Origin: Comamonas badia DSM 17552 | GTDB lineage: Bacteria; Pseudomonadota; Gammaproteobacteria; Burkholderiales; Burkholderiaceae_C | Direction of reading: 5' to 3' | DNA: 64,000 nucleotides | Assembly (NCBI RefSeq): GCF_000484635.1 | Contig: NZ_AXVM01000005.1 | Span: 62,001-126,000 of the forward strand | In this document: positions 25,808 to 34,635 of the stretch, in pieces | Layout: every line of letters begins with the position of its first letter | Position numbering within the stretch: the first letter of the stretch is position 1 | Translations under genes and position numbers: made by a program | Notes under the pieces: generated by a model | Told to the model about the DNA's origin: nothing | Database searches by the model: none | What the model saw: only the letters and a program-made list of their open reading frames with translations

Positions 25808-26038
25808 ATGGCCGATACCTGGCTGCCCTCGCTCATCACCGACACGCCCCAGCAGGGCTTCGAGCTGGCCATCACGCTCAGCCGCCGCGGCGTCAAGTAC
25901 ACCCAGCCCGATGTGGATACGCTCAAGAAGCTGCGCCCCGAATACGCCAACGACGCGGCCGGTCTGACGGCCGCGTCCCAGGTCATCGCGACCAACTTCC
26001 AGACCGTGGCTGCCGCCAACAACTACTGGCGCAAGTAG
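25808..26038 (+). CDS. Small conserved-looking hypothetical protein
   Basis: 76 aa, not recognised. Predicted soluble and mostly helical (GFELAITLSRRGVKYTQPDV; AAGLTAASQVIATNFQTVAA), ending in NNYWRK. Supported as a gene by a consensus ribosome binding site (AAGGAG, 8 bases before ATG) and a strong terminator 22 bases after its stop. It is monocistronic and convergent with the chemoreceptor gene. Confidence 0.7.
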   Translation: MADTWLPSLITDTPQQGFELAITLSRRGVKYTQPDVDTLKKLRPEYANDAAGLTAASQVIATNFQTVAAANNYWRK

Positions 26039-26059
26039 CCAGACGGCGCAAGGAAGTGA

Positions 26060-26098
26060 AAAACCCTGGCTGACGGCAGCGTCGTCAGCCAGGGTTTT
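26060..26098. terminator. Bidirectional rho-independent terminator
   Basis: A perfect 16-bp stem, AAAACCCTGGCTGACG (26060-26075) pairing with 26083-26098, with a 7-base loop GCAGCGT. A-tracts on one arm become T-tracts on the other, so it can stop both the 76-aa gene (+) and the chemoreceptor gene (-). Confidence 0.85.
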
Positions 26099-26120
26099 CC
26101 ATTGGCGGCGGAGCGGCGCT

Positions 26121-27866
26121 TCAGAAGCTTTCCCAGTCGTCGTCCTTGCCTGCCGGTGCAGCGGCCACCGGGGCGGCGCGCGCCGGCAGGGCCTTGGGCG
26201 CGGCCGGTCTGGGTTGGGCCTGGCCGATGCTGGCCCGGGCCCGCGCAGGTGCCGGTACGGCCTTGGCGGGCGCCGGTCTGCCGGGGACTGCGGCCGCCGC
26301 GGCGCGCGCGCTGCTCTGGTGGCCGCTCAGACGGAACACGGATACCGCGCTCACCAGGTCCTGCGCCTGGGTGCTCAGGCTGGAGGCGGCCGCCGCCATT
26401 TCCTCGACCAGCGCGGCGTTCTGCTGCGTGACCTGGTCCATTTGCGTGACTGCCTCGCCCACCTGCGACACGCCCTGGCTCTGTTCGTTGCTGGCCGAGC
26501 TGATCTCGCCCATGATGTCCGTCACGCGCTGGATGGATTGCACCACTTCGGTCATGGTCTGCCCCGCCTTGTCCACCAGCGCCGTGCCGGTTCCCACGCG
26601 CTCGACGCTGGTGCCGATGAGCTGCTTGATCTCGCGCGCCGCCTCGGCGCTGCGGCCGGCCAGGCTGCGCACCTCGCTGGCCACCACGGCAAAGCCGCGC
26701 CCCTGCTCGCCGGCGCGCGCGGCTTCGACGGCGGCGTTGAGTGCCAGGATGTTGGTCTGGAAGGCGATGGAATCGATCACGCCGATGATGTCGGCGATCT
26801 TGCTGGAGCTGTCGTTGATGTCCTTCATGGTGCGCACCACGTCCGCCACCACTTCGCCGCCCCTGACGGCCACGGTGGAGGCGCTCTGCGCGAGCTGGTT
26901 GGCCTGGCTGGCGTTGTCGGCGTTCTGGCGCACGGTGGAGTTGAGCTCTTCCATCGAGGCGGCGGTTTCTTGCAGCGCGCTGGCCTGGCTCTCGGTGCGC
27001 GAGGACAAATCCTGGTTGCCCTGCGCGATCTGCTGGCTGGCCGTGGCCACGCCTTCGGAGTTCTCGCGCACGCGCGACACCACCTGCACCAGCCCGTCCT
27101 GCATGCGCTTGAGCGCCTGCAGCAGCAGCGCGGTTTCGCTCTGGCCGCTGGCATCGATGCTCTGCGTCAGATCGCCGCCCGCCACCGCGTTGGCCACGCC
27201 CACCGCCTGGCGGATGGGTGCGGTGATGGAGCGGATGATCCACAGCGCCAGGATCACCGCCAGCGCCAGGGCAATCACCGCCACGATGCTGATGGTCCAT
27301 TCCATGCCCGTGACGGTGCTGGTGGCGATGCCTATGGATTTGTCCATCAATTCACCCTGGAAAGTGAGCAGGCCGTCCACCGCCTCCTTGTAGGGCCCGA
27401 GCGCGGCAGGCATTTCTTTCTCCAGCACGGCGGCGGCGTCGCCCGTCAGCCCCTGCTGGATGAGGCCGACGAATTTGTCCTGCAGCGCCAGGTATTGCGT
27501 CCGCGGGGCCCGGGTGCGCTCCAGCGCCGCCTTGCCGGCGCTGGAAACAATGGTTTCATCCAGCTTCTTGAACAGCGCGCCAATCTGCTTGCGCGTGTCC
27601 CCCATTGCCGTGATCTGCCCCTGGACGCTGTCCTGGTTGCGAAACGCCAGCATGTTGGAGATCGCAAGCTCGTTGGACGCGACCGCCGCCTTGATCCGGT
27701 GCACTTCGGTGATCTTGGGGTATTGGTCCTTCACGACGTACTGGAATTCGTCGTGCAAGGTGTTGGTCTTGATCAACGCCGTGGCGCCGATGATGACGAT
27801 CATCAGGCCCATGAAGGCAAACGCCAGGGTGAGCCGGGTGCTGATCTTGAGGTGGTTGGCTGACAT
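26121..27866 (-). CDS. Methyl-accepting chemotaxis protein
   Basis: Transmembrane chemoreceptor (581 aa). TM1 at about 12-32, a periplasmic four-helix-bundle sensor at 33-188, TM2 at about 190-211, HAMP from about 212 ([11 protein letters not shown]), and the signalling domain with the hairpin tip [16 protein letters not shown] near 405. An Ala/Pro-rich linker (about 515-572) carries the end DWESF, a match to the NWETF-type docking pentapeptide that recruits CheR/CheB. The ATG at 27866 follows AAGG. The chemotaxis kinase genes are not nearby. Ligand unknown. Confidence 0.95.
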   Translation of the reverse strand: MSANHLKISTRLTLAFAFMGLMIVIIGATALIKTNTLHDEFQYVVKDQYPKITEVHRIKAAVASNELAISNMLAFRNQDSVQGQITAMGDTRKQIGALFKKLDETIVSSAGKAALERTRAPRTQYLALQDKFVGLIQQGLTGDAAAVLEKEMPAALGPYKEAVDGLLTFQGELMDKSIGIATSTVTGMEWTISIVAVIALALAVILALWIIRSITAPIRQAVGVANAVAGGDLTQSIDASGQSETALLLQALKRMQDGLVQVVSRVRENSEGVATASQQIAQGNQDLSSRTESQASALQETAASMEELNSTVRQNADNASQANQLAQSASTVAVRGGEVVADVVRTMKDINDSSSKIADIIGVIDSIAFQTNILALNAAVEAARAGEQGRGFAVVASEVRSLAGRSAEAAREIKQLIGTSVERVGTGTALVDKAGQTMTEVVQSIQRVTDIMGEISSASNEQSQGVSQVGEAVTQMDQVTQQNAALVEEMAAAASSLSTQAQDLVSAVSVFRLSGHQSSARAAAAAVPGRPAPAKAVPAPARARASIGQAQPRPAAPKALPARAAPVAAAPAGKDDDWESF

Positions 27867-28044
27867 GGAAGACCTTTCAAAGGGCAGCGGTGTCCGCGGG
27901 TACGCGATGTATCCGAAGGTTTCCCGGAGGCATGGCATGGCTTGCTGTTATACGCCCCATGGCGCCGGCACAAGCCGCCGTGAGCGGGTTCATTGCCCCG
28001 TATTTTTCAGCATGGCTGGCGCCGGATCTGCGGGCCTTTCCGGA

Positions 28045-28608
28045 TCACCGCGAACCGGCCGATGGTTCGCGGTCCGGCACGGACTGCATCCTGATGATGC
28101 GGGTGCTGCAATTCGAATAGGCCTGCTGTACGGCCATTGCCATCAGATGGTGTTGCGCCGGGCATTGGAAACCGGGCAGATCGGCTTCGCCGGCCATGTG
28201 CAGCAGACCGTTGACGCGCAGGCGCAGACGGCGCGCGAAGTCAACAAAGATCGCCCCGGCCTGGCAGCCCGATTGCCGGGCCAGCTCCCAGAGCCGGCTG
28301 CCTTCGCTGTGTCGCAGGAGAAAGCAGAAATGTTGCGCGTCACGAAAAGCCACCAGCGGATAGACCCCTTGCCCGGTTTGCACGCAAGTCACCATCTGGC
28401 TGTGGATTTCGCCGCTGGGCTCGCGCACGCTCAGGAAGAAAAATGGCTGGCCCGCCATCAGCCGCGCCTGGCCACTGCTGAGGCCCGGCTGAATGGTGCC
28501 ACTCAATTCGCGCGCTTCCCCCACGACGTCAAATCGTCGGTGCGCTTCGCGTTCGCCGGCATGAAAAATTTCGGCTGGCTCGGAGCCCTCCAGGATGATC
28601 CGGATCAT
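28045..28608 (-). CDS. Pyridoxamine 5'-phosphate oxidase-like split-barrel protein
   Basis: 187 aa. Residues 14-24 read FHAGEREAHRR, the opening seen in PNPOx-like flavoproteins. A split-barrel core follows, with PFFFLSVREPSGEIHSQMV, and GAIFVDFARRLRLRVNG near 120, which is the strand shared with the neighbouring paralogue. Probably binds a flavin; substrate unknown. The ATG overlaps the upstream stop by one base (TGATG). A 9-bp perfect hairpin covers the last codons. Confidence 0.7.
   Translation of the reverse strand: MIRIILEGSEPAEIFHAGEREAHRRFDVVGEARELSGTIQPGLSSGQARLMAGQPFFFLSVREPSGEIHSQMVTCVQTGQGVYPLVAFRDAQHFCFLLRHSEGSRLWELARQSGCQAGAIFVDFARRLRLRVNGLLHMAGEADLPGFQCPAQHHLMAMAVQQAYSNCSTRIIRMQSVPDREPSAGSR
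28048..28072. other. Perfect 9-bp hairpin at the 3' end of a split-barrel gene
   Basis: CCGCGAACC (28048-28056), a 7-base loop, and GGTTCGCGG (28064-28072), just before the TGA stop. No T-run follows on the coding strand, so this may be an mRNA 3' stabiliser or a chance structure rather than a terminator. Confidence 0.35.
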
Positions 28609-29069
28609 CAGTCAGCCACCCATTCCAGATGCGGCAAGTCGGCCACCGGCGCCGTCTGCACGCGGCTCACCTGGATGAAGATGGCGCGCGGCGCGGTGGG
28701 GAAAATGGTTTGCCATGCGGGGCCGCGGTCCGCCTGCCGCACGGCGACTTCGGCCCGGCCCTGGATCATCACGGTGCATTGTTGGGCGAAATCAACGAAC
28801 AGCAGGGCGATCCGGTCGTGCTCAAGCAGGTTGCCTATGGAGTTGAACAGGTTGTTGCCGCGGTAGTCGGGGATGACCAGGGAGCCCGCGTCCATCACGT
28901 GCAGCAGCGGTTCGGGGACGCCGTGCATCTCCCGTCCGCGATAGGAGCAATCGCAGGCGCCTGCCGCGCTGGCCGAACTCAGCAGGAAAAAGGGCTGCTC
29001 CTCCAGCCAGGGGCGGAGGAGCAGCAGGTCGCTGGCGGTGCCAGCGACCGGGGCGTCAACGGATGACAA
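28608..29069 (-). CDS. Pyridoxamine 5'-phosphate oxidase-like split-barrel protein
   Basis: 153 aa. Segments LEEQPFFLLSSASAAGACD, GSLVIPDYRGNNLFNSIGN near residue 82, and IALLFVDFAQQCTVMIQGRA near 105 form the PNPOx/flavin split barrel. The FVDFA strand parallels that of the adjacent 187-aa protein, so the two look like paralogues or split halves of a two-domain protein. It begins 4 bases after the aldehyde dehydrogenase stop and is probably in its operon. Confidence 0.78.
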   Translation of the reverse strand: MSSVDAPVAGTASDLLLLRPWLEEQPFFLLSSASAAGACDCSYRGREMHGVPEPLLHVMDAGSLVIPDYRGNNLFNSIGNLLEHDRIALLFVDFAQQCTVMIQGRAEVAVRQADRGPAWQTIFPTAPRAIFIQVSRVQTAPVADLPHLEWVAD

Positions 29070-29073
29070 GGCG

Positions 29074-30600
29074 TCAGAAGAAGCCCAGGGCCTTGGTGCT
29101 GTAGCTGACCATCAGGTTCTTGGTCAGCTGGTAGTTGCCCAGCGCCATCTTGTGGTTCTCGCGCCCGATGCCCGACTTCTTGTAGCCGCCGAAGGCCGCG
29201 TGTGCCGGGTACAGGTGATAGCAGTTGGTCCACACACGGCCCGCCTTGATGGCGCGGCCCATCTGGTAGGCGGTGTTGCCGTTGCGGCTCCAGACGCCGG
29301 CGCCCAGGCCGTATTCGGTGTCATTGGCGATCTTGATGGCTTCTTCGGCCGTCTTGAAGGTGGTGACCGATGCGACGGGGCCGAAGATTTCCTCCTGGAA
29401 CACGCGCATGTTGTTCTGCCCGAACAGCAGCGTGGGCTTGACGAAAAAGCCGTCGTTGGTTTCGTCGCCGGCGCGCAGGCGTTCACCGCCGGTCAGGCAT
29501 TTGGCGCCTTCGCCGCGGCCAATGTCGATATACCCCAGGATCTTGTCCATCTGCACCTGCGACACCTGCGCGCCCACCATGGTGCTCATGTCCAGCGGGT
29601 GGCCTTGCTTCATGGCCTGCACGCGCTTGGTGCCGCGCTCGACGAATTTTTCGTAGATCGATTCCTGCACCAGGATACGCGATGGGCAGGTGCAGACCTC
29701 GCCCTGGTTCAGCGCGAACATGGAGAAGCCTTCCAGCGCCTTGTCGAGGAACTCGTCATCGGCATCCATCACGTCGGCAAAGAAGATGTTGGGGCTCTTG
29801 CCGCCGAGTTCCACCGTGGAGGGGATCATGCTGTCGGCGGCGGCGTGCAGGATGCGCTGGCCGACGGCCGTGGAGCCGGTGAAGGCCACCTTGGCGATGC
29901 GCTTGCTGGTGATCAGGGCCTCACCCGCCTCCTTGCCGTAGCCATTGACGATGTTGATGACGCCCGGGGGCAGCAAATCGGCTATCAGTTCCATGAGCAC
30001 CATGATGGATGCGGGCGTTTGCTCGGCGGGTTTCATCACCACGCAGCAGCCGGCAGCCAGCGCCGGCGGCAGCTTCCAGCAGGCCATCAGCAGCGGAAAG
30101 TTCCATGGGATGACCTGGCCGACCACGCCGATGGGTTCGTGAAAGTGGTAGGCCACGGTCGTGGCGTCGATCTCGGAGATGCCGCCCTCCTGCGTGCGGA
30201 TGGCGCCGGCGAAGTAGCGCCAGTGATCGACGGCCAGAGGCAGGTCGGCCGCCATGGTCTCGCGCAGCGGCTTGCCGTTGTCGATGGTCTCGGCCAGCGC
30301 CAGCACGTCCAGGTTCTGCTCCATGCGATCGGCGATCTTCAGCATGATGCCGGCGCGTTCGGCCGGTGATGTGGCGGCCCATTTGTCCTGCGCTGCGTGG
30401 GCTGCATCCAATGCGCGCTCGACATCGGCGGCGCTGGAGCGGGCGACCTTGCAGAACGGCTTGCCGGTGATGGGCGTCACGTTGTCGAAGTAGCGGCCTT
30501 CCACCGGGGCGACCCACTTGCCGCCGATGAAGTTGTCGTATTTTTCCTTGTAGGGGTAGTTGGCGTTGATGTTGAATTTCTTCAGTTCAAACATGTCCAT
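29074..30600 (-). CDS. NAD-dependent aldehyde dehydrogenase (AcoD/ExaC type)
   Basis: Oxidises an aldehyde, probably acetaldehyde, to the acid (508 aa). The nucleotide fold has [20 protein letters not shown] near residue 160, FTGSTAVGQ near 240, and the catalytic Glu in ELGGKSPNI near 262. The catalytic Cys is in [11 protein letters not shown] near 302; the GEVCTCPSR form is typical of AcoD/ExaC enzymes. ATG at 30600 with AGGAGA. Divergent from a sigma-54 activator, with a candidate -24/-12 promoter at 30667-30682. Two split-barrel genes follow at once downstream. Confidence 0.94.
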   Translation of the reverse strand: MDMFELKKFNINANYPYKEKYDNFIGGKWVAPVEGRYFDNVTPITGKPFCKVARSSAADVERALDAAHAAQDKWAATSPAERAGIMLKIADRMEQNLDVLALAETIDNGKPLRETMAADLPLAVDHWRYFAGAIRTQEGGISEIDATTVAYHFHEPIGVVGQVIPWNFPLLMACWKLPPALAAGCCVVMKPAEQTPASIMVLMELIADLLPPGVINIVNGYGKEAGEALITSKRIAKVAFTGSTAVGQRILHAAADSMIPSTVELGGKSPNIFFADVMDADDEFLDKALEGFSMFALNQGEVCTCPSRILVQESIYEKFVERGTKRVQAMKQGHPLDMSTMVGAQVSQVQMDKILGYIDIGRGEGAKCLTGGERLRAGDETNDGFFVKPTLLFGQNNMRVFQEEIFGPVASVTTFKTAEEAIKIANDTEYGLGAGVWSRNGNTAYQMGRAIKAGRVWTNCYHLYPAHAAFGGYKKSGIGRENHKMALGNYQLTKNLMVSYSTKALGFF

Positions 30601-30666
30601 GACGAATCTCCTGTGTGAATTCGGGTGAAAAGCAAGCCGCCCCGTGCGGCCACCCAACCATCACCA

Positions 30667-30682
30667 AGCATGTTTCGGGCCA
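30667..30682 (-). promoter_or_regulatory. Candidate sigma-54 (-24/-12) promoter for the aldehyde dehydrogenase operon
   Basis: On the minus strand TGGCCCGAAACATGCT fits TGGCACG-N4-TTGCW with the exact GG-N10-GC spacing and two mismatches. It lies about 70 bases upstream of the dehydrogenase ATG, next to a divergent gene for a sigma-54-dependent activator. Confidence 0.65.
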
Positions 30683-30747
30683 GGTTGGCGTGCGGGTACC
30701 GCCTCCCTCGGTTTTGCGCCGAAGTTGAACCAAAGGCATAATCGCTA

Positions 30748-30760
30748 TTCCATTTTGGAA
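30748..30760. promoter_or_regulatory. Palindrome, probable activator binding site
   Basis: TTCCA-TTT-TGGAA, with another TTCCA half at about 30769-30773, lies about 70 bases upstream of the -24 element. This is where a bacterial enhancer-binding protein would bind. It is also close to the start of the regulator gene, so autoregulation is possible. Confidence 0.5.
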
Positions 30761-30808
30761 CAACGAAATTCCATGTCTTGACAGTGTGACTGGTCCTTGG
30801 AGAAGTGC

Positions 30809-32794
30809 ATGCGTTCCCAGCCCGATTTGACCCAGATGCGGCGACAGCTGCTGGAATGCGGCAGCCTGGCCCCGGGTGTGATGAGCGAGCCTCTGGCGCG
30901 CTCGTGGCGGCGCAGTCTGGAGGCTGGCCTGCTGCCGCACGGTGGCGGCGCGGAGCCTGGCCTGGAGCTTGACGCCCTGTCGCTTGCGGATCTGATGGAT
31001 CGCAATCGTTCGCTGCTGGCCACCGCCCGGCCGGTGATGGATTTTTTCCATGCGCCCATCCGCGGCAGCCGCTGCATTCTGGTGCTGGCCGACGCGCAGG
31101 GCGTCTTGATGCACACGATGGGCGACGATGCCTTCCTGGAAAAGGCGCAGCGCGTGGCCCTGCGCCGAGGCATCTCATGGCACGAAAGCCGGCGTGGCAC
31201 CAACGCCGTCGGCACGGCGATTGCCGAGAGCAGCGCGGTGCAGGTGCGTGGCGAAGAACACTATTTGCTGCAAAACGGCTTTCTGCATTGTTCCGCGGCG
31301 CCCGTGTTCGATGTGCATGGTCGCGTGGCCGGCGTCATCGACATTTCGGGCGATGAATGCGCATCGCAGCCGCACGCGCTGGGCCTGGCGTGCAACGCGG
31401 CGCGCCTGATGGAAAACAGTGGTCTGAAGACGCAGTTTCGGCAGCATCCCATCCTTCATCTGCATGCGGAGATGGAAGGGCTGGATACGCCGGCCGCCGG
31501 GCTGCTGGCCATCAGCCACGAAGGCATCGTGCTGGGCGCCAATCCGCGGGCGATGCGGCTGCTGGGGCTGAAAGGCGGCGATTTTGATTGGCTGCCGATC
31601 GCCGACCGCCTGTACCTGAGCCCGGGGGGCTTGCTGGCACGCGCCGGGCGGGCGCCGGTTCGCCTGTCCTTGCCGGACGGGCGCGGCCTGTACATGCAGG
31701 TTCACCTGCCACCGGCCGCCGTCTTGGTGCCCGGTTCTCGCGTAGCTGCCGCAGTGCCGATGGAGCAGGGGCCCGAGGACGCCCTGGCGCGGCATGACAC
31801 GGGTGACGCCCAATGGCGCGCGGCCACCCAAAGGGCGCGCCGCATTCTGGGCAAATCCATTGCCTTGTTGATTCAGGGCGAGTCCGGCGTAGGCAAGGAG
31901 GTCTTCGCGCGCGCCTGCCACGACAGCGGTCCACGGCGCGGCAAGCCTTTCGTGGCCATCAACTGCGCGGCCATCCCTGAGTCGCTGATAGAAGCCGAGC
32001 TGTTTGGCTATGCGCCCGGCGCCTACACCGGGGCGCAGCGTGGCGGCAGCCTGGGCCGCATCCGCGAGGCAGACGGCGGCACGCTGTTTCTTGATGAGAT
32101 TGGCCATATGCCGCTGGTGCTGCAAACGCGCCTGTTGCGCGTGCTGCAGGATCGCAAGGTGACGCCTCTGGGGGGTGCCGAGGTGGCGGTCGACTTCGCG
32201 CTCATGAGCGCCACCCATCGCTCGCTGGACGAAGCGGTCGCCTCGGGGGAGTTCCGGGAAGATTTGTACTACCGCATCAACGGCTTTGGCCTGCGCTTGC
32301 CGCCCCTGCGTGAGCGCACGGATTTCGATGCGCTCGTCGCGTCCATCCTGGCGGAGCTGGGCGAGGCTGACTGCACGCTCGCGCCCGAATTGCGCCAGGC
32401 CTTTCTGCGCCATGACTGGCCGGGCAATCTGCGCCAGCTGGCCAACGTGCTGCAAACCGCCTGCGCGCTGCGCGAACCCGATGAGCCCGGCATCGGCTTT
32501 CAGCATTTGCCGGACGATTTGCGGCGTACCCTGCTGCGCGCGGGCGCAGGCGTGGCTGCCGCCCCGAGTGCATCGGGGCCCGTGACCGCTGCGGCGGGAG
32601 ACAACAGCCTCAAGACACTGGCGCATCAGGCGCTGCACGCGGCGCTGAAGGAATGCCGCGGCAACGTCAGCGCGGCCGCGCGGCGCCTGGGCATCAGCCG
32701 CCAGACGATCTATCGGCGCCTGCACGACGAAGGCATGGCTGCGCTGTCGCCGCAAGCGGCTGAACTTGCGGGAGCGGTGCGGGATTCCTTGTAG
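30809..32794 (+). CDS. Sigma-54-dependent Fis-family activator, AcoR-like
   Basis: 661 aa, three domains. The N-terminal sensor (about 1-320) has a GAF-like region around LRRGISWHESRRGTNAVGTA (near 115) and a PAS-like part near 220. The AAA+ core has Walker A GESGVGKE near 357, GAYTGA near 403 (the sigma-54 contact loop, Tyr variant of GAFTGA) and GGTLFLDEIG near 420. The C-terminal Fis-type helix-turn-helix is NVSAAARRLGISRQTIYRRL near 620. ATG 30809 with GGAGA; a TTG lies 12 bases upstream. AcoR-type regulators activate acetoin or acetaldehyde catabolism, consistent with the divergent dehydrogenase. Confidence 0.92.
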   Translation: MRSQPDLTQMRRQLLECGSLAPGVMSEPLARSWRRSLEAGLLPHGGGAEPGLELDALSLADLMDRNRSLLATARPVMDFFHAPIRGSRCILVLADAQGVLMHTMGDDAFLEKAQRVALRRGISWHESRRGTNAVGTAIAESSAVQVRGEEHYLLQNGFLHCSAAPVFDVHGRVAGVIDISGDECASQPHALGLACNAARLMENSGLKTQFRQHPILHLHAEMEGLDTPAAGLLAISHEGIVLGANPRAMRLLGLKGGDFDWLPIADRLYLSPGGLLARAGRAPVRLSLPDGRGLYMQVHLPPAAVLVPGSRVAAAVPMEQGPEDALARHDTGDAQWRAATQRARRILGKSIALLIQGESGVGKEVFARACHDSGPRRGKPFVAINCAAIPESLIEAELFGYAPGAYTGAQRGGSLGRIREADGGTLFLDEIGHMPLVLQTRLLRVLQDRKVTPLGGAEVAVDFALMSATHRSLDEAVASGEFREDLYYRINGFGLRLPPLRERTDFDALVASILAELGEADCTLAPELRQAFLRHDWPGNLRQLANVLQTACALREPDEPGIGFQHLPDDLRRTLLRAGAGVAAAPSASGPVTAAAGDNSLKTLAHQALHAALKECRGNVSAAARRLGISRQTIYRRLHDEGMAALSPQAAELAGAVRDSL

Positions 32795-32850
32795 CTATAG
32801 AATTCCCGCAGGCAGCCTCCGGGCTGCCATGTCTTTTTGCAAGGTGCGCC

Positions 32851-33918
32851 ATGTCCCTGATTCCCGCCACCATCCTCACTGGTTTCCTCGGTTCTGGCAA
32901 AACCACACTGCTCAAACGGGTTCTGCATGAATCCCATGGCAAAAAAATCGCCGTGATCGAGAACGAATTCGGCGAGGAAAACATCGACAGCGATCTGCTC
33001 GTCACCGAATCCAAGGAACAGATCCTGCAGATGAGCAACGGCTGCGTCTGCTGCACCATCCGCGAGGACCTGCGCGACACGCTGCGCCTGCTGGCGGCCA
33101 AGAAGCGCAAGGGCTTGCTGGATTTCGAGCGCGTGGTGATCGAGACCACGGGCCTGGCCGACCCAGGGCCGGTGGTGCAGACCTTCTTCATGGACGACGA
33201 AATCGCCGAATCCTACATGGTGGACTCCGTCATCACGCTGGTCGACGCCAAGCACGCCAATGGGCAGCTGGACACGCGCCAGGAGGCGCGCCGCCAGGTG
33301 GGCTTTGCCGACCAGATCTTCCTCTCCAAGACAGACCTGGTGAGCGAGCAGGACAAGGACGCGCTGATCCACCGCCTCAGGCACATGAACCCGCGCGCAC
33401 CGATCCGCGCGGTGCATTTCGGCGAGGTGCCGCTCAAGGAGGTGCTTGATCTGCGCGGCTTCAACCTCAACGACAAGCTTGAAGTGGATCCCGAACTGCT
33501 CAAGGAAGATGAGCATGGGCACCATGACCATGACCATGACCATGACCATGAGCACCACGAACATGGCCATGAGCATGGCGAGCATTGCGCCCATCTGCAC
33601 CATCACCACTATGACGACGACGTCAAGAGCTTCGTCTTCCGTACCGACCGCCTGTTCGATCCAGCCAAACTGGAGGATTTCATCGGCGCCATCGTCAACA
33701 TCTACGGTCCGCGCATGCTGCGCTACAAGGGTGTGCTGGCGATGAAGGGCACGGAGCGCAAGGTGATTTTTCAAGGCGTGCACCAGCTCATGGGCAGCGA
33801 CCTCGGGCCCGAATGGGGCAAGGGGGAGTTGCGCCAGAGCCGCATGGTGTTCATCGGCATCGATCTGCCCAGGGACATTTTTTTCCAGGGGCTGGAACAA
33901 TGCCTGGTGCCCGCCTGA
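32851..33918 (+). CDS. CobW/COG0523-family GTPase (putative metallochaperone)
   Basis: 355 aa. The P-loop GFLGSGKTT is at residues 11-19, the metal motif CVCC-type (GCVCC, C65-C68) near 65, ETTGLADPGP near 97, and SKTDL near 154. A His/Asp/Glu-rich stretch (about residues 218-258, more than fifteen His) precedes the C-terminal CobW domain. These proteins deliver zinc or other metals using GTP. Part of the His tract is encoded by tandem CATGAC hexamers. It lies 188 bases upstream of a zinc-less DksA, a recurring pairing in zinc-economy loci, although no Zur box was found. Confidence 0.9.
   Translation: MSLIPATILTGFLGSGKTTLLKRVLHESHGKKIAVIENEFGEENIDSDLLVTESKEQILQMSNGCVCCTIREDLRDTLRLLAAKKRKGLLDFERVVIETTGLADPGPVVQTFFMDDEIAESYMVDSVITLVDAKHANGQLDTRQEARRQVGFADQIFLSKTDLVSEQDKDALIHRLRHMNPRAPIRAVHFGEVPLKEVLDLRGFNLNDKLEVDPELLKEDEHGHHDHDHDHDHEHHEHGHEHGEHCAHLHHHHYDDDVKSFVFRTDRLFDPAKLEDFIGAIVNIYGPRMLRYKGVLAMKGTERKVIFQGVHQLMGSDLGPEWGKGELRQSRMVFIGIDLPRDIFFQGLEQCLVPA
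33523..33552 (+). repeat. Tandem hexanucleotide repeat in the His-rich tract
   Basis: CATGAC occurs four times in a row (33523-33546), then CATGAG. It encodes alternating His-Asp. Such a tract could vary in length by slippage without breaking the frame. Confidence 0.7.
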
Positions 33919-33995
33919 TGCCTCCTTGATGCGCCGGCCGGGCGGCGAGTGCCGCACCGCGGGGCGCGGGTAAACGCGCATCCGTGCGGGGCGTC

Positions 33996-34003
33996 TATAC
34001 AAT
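33996..34003 (+). promoter_or_regulatory. Possible -10 element upstream of dksA
   Basis: TATACAAT lies about 104 bases before the dksA ATG in the 188-bp gap. No convincing -35 was found at 16-18 bases upstream. Confidence 0.3.
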
Positions 34004-34106
34004 CGCCGCCCGTTCGAGGGAGACCGGCTTTCGTTCACCGCCAACTGGAGTTACCATCCGCCGATACCTCCCGTATCCATTCCCTTTTTCGCCAGCGTAC
34101 TGCACC

Positions 34107-34598
34107 ATGAACACGACCCTGCAAAAATCTGTGGCGGCCGCCAAGAAAACTCCCAAGCTGGCCGGCAACTGGAAGGCCAAATCGATCGAGGAGCTCACGG
34201 ATGAGGATGTGCTCTCCATGCCCGAGAGCGAGTACATGAGCGAGAAGCAGCTGGCGTTCTTCCGCCTCAAGCTGGTGCGGCTCAAGAACGACATCCACGA
34301 CAACGCCGGCGCGACGACGGAGAACCTGCGCGAGGACACTGTGGTGGTGCCCGACCCGGCCGACCGCGCGACGATCGAGGAAGAGCACGCGCTGGAGCTG
34401 CGCACGCGCGACCGCGAACGCAAGCTGCTGAAGAAGATCGAGCAGTCGATCGCCCGCATCGACGCCGGCGACTACGGCTATTGCGACGAGACGGGCGAAC
34501 CCATCGGCGTGGGGCGCCTCATCGCGCGCCCCACGGCCACGCTGTCGCTGGAAGCGCAGCAGCGGCGCGAGCTCAAGCAGAAGATGTTCGGGGATTGA
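34107..34598 (+). CDS. dksA: RNA polymerase-binding transcription factor DksA (zinc-finger residues lost)
   Basis: 163 aa; works with ppGpp in the RNA polymerase secondary channel. The coiled-coil (about 45-115) includes the tip segment DPADRATIEEEHALELR (near 83; the D-x-x-D acidic tip is DPAD). The C4 zinc motif of E. coli DksA is reduced to C126, T129, S147 and A150, so zinc cannot be bound as usual. ATG 34107 gives the normal length; an upstream ATG at 33984 would add 41 unlikely residues. Confidence 0.92.
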   Translation: MNTTLQKSVAAAKKTPKLAGNWKAKSIEELTDEDVLSMPESEYMSEKQLAFFRLKLVRLKNDIHDNAGATTENLREDTVVVPDPADRATIEEEHALELRTRDRERKLLKKIEQSIARIDAGDYGYCDETGEPIGVGRLIARPTATLSLEAQQRRELKQKMFGD

Positions 34599-34635
34599 CA
34601 GACCCGATGCCGGGCCGGCAACAGGCTGAGAGCGC

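Noticed and set aside
30700-30800. Sigma-54 promoter for the AcoR-like gene itself on the plus strand
   Set aside because: No GG-N10-GC element with acceptable flanks was found in that direction.
33511-33612. CATGAC and CAC/CAT runs considered as a CRISPR-like array
   Set aside because: They are coding His/Asp tracts without spacers.
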